A stretch of 64,000 nt of DNA. It comes from Fallopia convolvulus (taxonomy: Eukaryota > Streptophyta > Magnoliopsida > Caryophyllales > Polygonaceae). This document shows, one piece after another, positions 60,384-64,000 of this stretch (the first letter of the stretch is position 1; every line of letters begins with the position of its first letter). A program made the translations under genes and the position numbers. The DNA lies in contig OZ024724.1 of NCBI GenBank assembly GCA_964016875.1, positions 54,624,438 through 54,688,437 on the forward strand, written 5' to 3'. The notes below the pieces were generated by a model that saw nothing but the letters and a program-made list of their open reading frames with translations, searched no databases and was not told where the DNA came from.

Positions 60384-60510
60384 AAACCCTAAAGCTCTCA
60401 TTTTTTTTTCTTGTGCCGCCTCTCAACCTCTCTTCACTCTCTCAAACCCTAAAGCTCTCATTTGTGTTCTTGTGCCGCCTCCCAACCTCTGTTCACTCTC
60501 TCAAACCCGA
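60384..60510. repeat. 60-bp tandem duplication
   Basis: Two units starting aaaccctaaagctctcat (60384-60443 and 60444-60503) and the start of a third. Each contains cttgtgccgcctc. Confidence 0.8.
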
Positions 60511-60655
60511 AAGCCATCGAGCGGTCAAAACACCTCTCGATTTCTCTCTTTTTGTGACGATTCTCTCATCACACATTCAGATTGAGGTTTTAATTGCTTA
60601 AGTTCGCTCTGGATTGCTCAAAATCTTTGGATTCTCGCAAGATCTCTCTTCGTTA

Positions 60656-60715
60656 CTTGCTCGTGGTGCTCGATTCTTGCTCGTGGTGTTCGATTCTTGC
60701 TCGTGGTGTTCGATT
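60656..60715. repeat. 20-bp tandem repeat, three units
   Basis: Three units of cttgctcgtggtgytcgatt at 60656, 60676 and 60696, inside a long TCTCGATCTC-rich stretch (about 60600-61450) that looks like a leader or degenerate simple sequence. Confidence 0.9.
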
Positions 60716-61557
60716 CGTGCTCACAATCTCTCGATCTCTCATAAAGGTATTTGAAGCTCTCGATCTCTTCGTTTTCTCTCGTTTTTTTCTGGATCTCGGT
60801 TTTTCCTCTCCTTTTTGCTATGAATCTCTCCTTTTCTCTCTTTTTTTGTTCGATTTGTTTGTATTTTGACAAGATCTCTGGTTTCGTTTCTGGATCTCGA
60901 TTTTCCCCTCTGTTTTTGCTCTCGATTTCTCGTTTTCTCTCGCTTTTTTCGATCTCTTTCTACGTATTTGTTGACAAGAACTCTTGTTTTTGTACTTCGA
61001 TCTCGATTTCGTTCGATGTCTTTGTGTGTTGATAGCATCTGAAGCTCTCGGTTTTGGATCTCGAATTTTGTCTCTCATTTTTGCTTTGAATCTCTCGGAT
61101 TCTCTCTGGTTTTTGGGCTTGGATCTCGAGTTTGTTCGATCTCATTATTTTTTGCACTCAATCGGTTGTTTTCTCTCGATTTTCCCCTCAATCTCTGGTT
61201 TCCCTTAATCTCTCTTTCCCCTCGATTTGTCTAAATCTATGTTTTCCCTGTGTATTTGTTGGTCTTAATTTCTGGTTCTCTATATTTTTTGTTCGATCTC
61301 ATTCTTTTTTTCACTCAATCGGTTTTGGATCTCGCTTTCTCTGTTCTCGCTCTTCTGTTATCATAGATCTCATTTTTCAGAGCAAAAAGAGAGAAACAGA
61401 TATTGTGATGCATGTGATTGTTTCTCACACACGCTCGATCTCTTAAGTAACCCACTCTTTCTTTGAATCTCTCATTTCTCTCTTATTTGCTGACCTTGAT
61501 CTATACATTTCTGACTTGTTATTTTTTGTTTCATGTAAGTCCCCTGAAAACTAGAGA

Positions 61558-61842
61558 ATGAGTTGTGAATCGAATAGTGACGAGTATAGTGCTCCACTGC
61601 CTTCGGAGGAAACCGAGTCTTATACATGCTTCGATTATCCAAATTGTGAGTGGGGTCCTGAATGTCGTGGATACCACTCCTACAGTCCCCACCGTTCTGA
61701 ATCTTCTATTGAGTGCGCTCTCGTGACTGTTGAAGCTGACTGTGTTGAGTCTCATCCTGCATCCCCTGGTAATGCTGTGATGCCTACAACTGTTGAATCA
61801 GATGGCTCTGAAAATGTCTCCTCTCAAAATGAGCAATCTTAA
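61558..61842 (+). CDS. Small unknown ORF (94 aa) with a CCCH-like motif inside the mariner-like element
   Basis: ATG at 61558, TAA at 61840. The sequence is acidic and Ser-rich. It contains CFDYPNCEWGPECRGYH, that is C-x5-C-x5-C-x3-H, a spacing close to CCCH zinc fingers. The rest (Glu/Ser/Pro-rich) looks disordered. It faces the transposase gene, tail to tail, and is preceded by about 1.1 kb of TC-rich leader-like sequence. I do not recognise the family. It could be an accessory element protein, a captured host exon or a chance ORF. Confidence 0.4.
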   Translation: MSCESNSDEYSAPLPSEETESYTCFDYPNCEWGPECRGYHSYSPHRSESSIECALVTVEADCVESHPASPGNAVMPTTVESDGSENVSSQNEQS

Positions 61843-62097
61843 TTCAGATATGTCCCCTTCTCTTGAATACTGGTTACCTTATGAGAATTCTTGCTGTGTG
61901 ACATGTTGTGATGGCAATATTGACTGAATGCATGTTCATTTGGCTGTTTTGATGTCCCCTTCTCCTTCTCCCTCTGTGCATTTTTTATGTGACTGAATGC
62001 CCACTTTGTGTGTGACTTGTACATGTTTGTGTATGACTGAATGCATGTCCCCTTCTCATTCTCCCTCTGTTCATATTTCCCATGTATTCCCACTTGC

Positions 62098-62473
62098 ATC
62101 AATGATGAGTGTCTTGTGTTGGCTGAGATGCAAATCCAACAAACCCTTAGTGACTTGGCATGCATTAGGCCACCTGCCCTTAATTGTGACTTTTTTGGAG
62201 GTCAATGTTGTCATGTTCATTAAGGATGGGTTTATTTCAATGATGCTAAGGGGACACCTGAGATTACTTCACTGTGTTATAATGAATCAATGATGAGTGT
62301 CTTGTGTTGGCTGAGATGCAAATCCAAAAAATCCTTAGTGACTTGGCATGCATTAGGCCACCAACCCTTAACTGTGGCTTTTTTGGAGGCCATTGTTGTC
62401 ATGTTCATTAAGGGTGGGTTTGTTTCAATGATGCGAAGGGGACATCTGAGATTACTTTACTATGCATTTCAGT
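62098..62473. repeat. 188-bp tandem direct duplication
   Basis: Two copies (62098-62285 and 62286-62473) start atcaatgatgagtgtcttgt and end near gagattactt.ac; they are about 90% alike by eye. Reading frames within are short and not conserved in length between copies. Confidence 0.85.
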
Positions 62474-62626
62474 TTTCTACAACATTAATATGCATTGCAT
62501 TTAAAATAAAAACTACATGCAAACTTTTAACTAGTACCCAAAAGTGGATAATTTACATTCAAAAGTGGATGATCAACATATTCTTTATGAAGCAAAAATC
62601 TGTTGATTACTCCTCTTAGTCTTGTT

Positions 62627-64000
62627 CTACATAAAATCACTGTCTTGCTGAGTGTCTTGGTCTGCATTTGTTGCTTCAGTCCCCTGTGTATGCTGAGTTG
62701 CATCTTGATCTTGATTAACTTTGTTCCATGCTTGTAAAACTGCCCACATTGGTGCTTCAACTTGAATTGGTAGATTGCCTTGAGCCCTTAATCTATTTTT
62801 ACCCACATGTGGCACATCATAATCATTGCTTCCTTTCACCTTTAGAATCTGATTCATAACATATTGCAATGTCATCCATACATTGGCTAAAGTTATTGGG
62901 TCTAGCTCATAGAAAGCTTGATGTACTGCCTCTAACATGTGCTCTATTGTCTTGGGCATTTTCTTGTGCATCAATGATTGTATGCTCCTAAAAAAGCCAA
63001 GATCTAATATGTTTAAATCTGGACTGTTTGGTGGTTGTTGAATTAAGATGAATGTGAATCCATCTTGTTGATATACTTGTTGCCATTCTGCATCCTCTTG
63101 AGTTATGTGTGCCCTTGCATTGTCTTTTTGTATGAATATCACTTTGTTTCCTCCATCTTGTAGCCATTTTTCCTTTATTGCTGGAACAATTTGATCAATT
63201 AGCATGCGCCTTGTGACATTTTTGTTGACTGATTCCACAAGCTTTGTGATCACTGTCCCCTTCTCTCTGTTTTTGGACTTTCTTTTAGCTGGTTCTTGGT
63301 ATGTGAATGGGAAGATGCCTATTTTTCCATCAAATGTGCATGCTCCCTCTGTGTTGAAGCTAGGCCTAGCTACTGCAGCTGTAAACATTACCTTTGGAAT
63401 GAATTTGCTAGAGCTTGCAGCTTTGTAATGTCCCCTTTCATGCTGTGCTAAATACACTCTTTGTGTCTTCTTGCTCAAATGAAACCATTTTTCATCTATG
63501 TGGACAAAATCGATCATGGAATAATACTTTGTCTTACTCTCTGGTGAACTCCCTTGTAATAGACTTAGGATCCATGCTAGCCTTCTTGTCATGTTTGATT
63601 CCTTCAAGCCTGGATGTAGTGGGTTTGTATGTGGCTTGATTGCTTTTCTTTGCACCAATCTGTGGACTGCACTCTTTGACATGTTGAGCTGGGCTGCTAA
63701 ATCTCTGATGCATGTTCTGTCCCCCATGCTAATGGTTGTGATTGCACTACTTTGAACTTGTTTCTTCTTTCTACCACACTTGTGATAATTTGTACTGCAA
63801 TTGACCCTTTGCATTGATTCTTGTTGCTTTGATGTCTTCCATAGTCTGGAAATTGTCCTTGAAGATACATGAAATTCATTTGCAACATCCTTCAATGTAT
63901 TTTTTGGAAGTTGTCCCTCATTGGCCATGTGTAGAAGCTTAACTAAGATTTGCAATTTCTTCTCACTGCTGAGCCTGGTAGTATAAGGCTGATGATGTGT
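62627..64000 (-). CDS. Mariner-like transposase (plant MLE, DD39D), 5' end outside the window
   Basis: The frame is open from the right edge to the stop at 62627 (at least 457 codons) with no break. An N-terminal helix-turn-helix part (LKDVANEFHVSSRTISRLWK, and a second one at RDLAAQLNMSKSAVHRLVQR) would bind the terminal repeats. The catalytic triad is the Asp of VHIDEKWF, the Asp of IQKDNARAH and the Asp of NILDLGFF, with 39 residues between the second and third. DD39D and NSPDLNILDLGFF are diagnostic of plant mariner-like elements. The C-terminus ends in a Gln/Asp/Thr-rich tail. The true start lies beyond 64000. The intact frame suggests a recent or still mobile element. Confidence 0.92.
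   Translation of the reverse strand, partial: THHQPYTTRLSSEKKLQILVKLLHMANEGQLPKNTLKDVANEFHVSSRTISRLWKTSKQQESMQRVNCSTNYHKCGRKKKQVQSSAITTISMGDRTCIRDLAAQLNMSKSAVHRLVQRKAIKPHTNPLHPGLKESNMTRRLAWILSLLQGSSPESKTKYYSMIDFVHIDEKWFHLSKKTQRVYLAQHERGHYKAASSSKFIPKVMFTAAVARPSFNTEGACTFDGKIGIFPFTYQEPAKRKSKNREKGTVITKLVESVNKNVTRRMLIDQIVPAIKEKWLQDGGNKVIFIQKDNARAHITQEDAEWQQVYQQDGFTFILIQQPPNSPDLNILDLGFFRSIQSLMHKKMPKTIEHMLEAVHQAFYELDPITLANVWMTLQYVMNQILKVKGSNDYDVPHVGKNRLRAQGNLPIQVEAPMWAVLQAWNKVNQDQDATQHTQGTEATNADQDTQQDSDFM

Larger units (their letters stand above)
59741..64000 (-). mobile_element. Mariner-like (MLE/Stowaway-type) DNA transposon, runs off the window
   Basis: The left tip reads ctcccttcgtccctttttgt right after a TA dinucleotide (59739-59740). 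This is the standard tip and TA target of plant MLE/Stowaway elements. The right tip is not in the window. A DD39D transposase on the minus strand occupies 62627-64000. The left half holds repeats and a small plus-strand ORF. It is possible that the tip belongs to a separate small Stowaway MITE and that the MLE begins further right, so the joined interpretation is an inference. Confidence 0.5.

Noticed and set aside
60751..61446. ORFs of 74-104 codons in the TCTCGATCTC-rich stretch
   Set aside because: Simple-sequence composition gives Leu/Phe/Ser-rich text on one strand and Arg/Lys/Glu-rich text on the other; no real protein signal.
61997..62619. ORFs of 98 and 109 codons on the plus strand
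   Set aside because: They are generated by the 188-bp tandem duplication and read through repeat copies without conserved length or motif.

Overview
This window is nuclear DNA of a flowering plant, most likely a eudicot; I cannot name the species. Its genes have many short exons, GT-AG (and two GC-AG) introns and plant-specific families. Its intergenic DNA is AT-rich and dominated by plant retrotransposons and short inverted-repeat elements. I found no bacterial operon, tRNA gene, rRNA gene or CRISPR array.

Layout. Positions 1-12.8 kb hold, on the minus strand, a complete 19-exon gene for an ALWAYS EARLY (LIN-9-like, DREAM/MuvB complex) protein with a SANT domain and a DIRP domain. From 12.8 to 19.4 kb there is old repeat DNA: a hAT-like remnant, a badly decayed L1-type LINE split by another insertion, and a non-autonomous LTR element without a recognisable polymerase. 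A five-finger CCCH zinc-finger gene (plus strand) lies at 20.6-23.1 kb, with a TATA box and two overlapping upstream ORFs. An AP2/ERF transcription factor of the LEP/ESR type (minus strand, single exon) lies at 25.7-26.6 kb.

From 28.5 to 39.7 kb there are two well-delimited LTR retrotransposons. The first is a Copia element (28463-34069) carrying a nested hAT-like element (32770-33702). The second, 206 bp away, is a Gypsy chromovirus (34276-39743, minus strand). Both have lost coding capacity through stops and frameshifts. An inserted element of about 2 kb with a 16-bp flanking repeat lies at 43195-45184.

The right-hand gene cluster contains a MIEL1-type CHY/RING E3 ubiquitin ligase (45.7-47.9 kb, plus), a CASP-like membrane protein (49.5-53.8 kb, plus) whose large first intron carries a small LTR element with an RRM-like ORF, a broken divinyl chlorophyllide reductase (DVR) copy (55.0-56.2 kb, minus), and an ALT/MKS2-type hotdog acyl-ACP thioesterase (58.3-59.5 kb, minus). 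MIEL1 and DVR are also neighbours in Arabidopsis (AT5G18650 and AT5G18660), so this looks like an ancient syntenic block in which the DVR member has decayed.

From 59741 to the right edge there is probably a large mariner-like (DD39D) transposon. Its transposase ORF (minus strand) is intact as far as the window shows and runs off the end. A second small plus-strand ORF with a CCCH-like motif lies inside the same element.

The host genes do not form one pathway. They cover chromatin/cell-cycle control (ALY), RNA binding (CCCH), transcription (ERF), protein turnover (MIEL1), membrane scaffolding (CASPL), chlorophyll synthesis (DVR remnant) and fatty-acid metabolism (ALT). All exon boundaries were derived by eye from reading-frame continuity and splice consensus.
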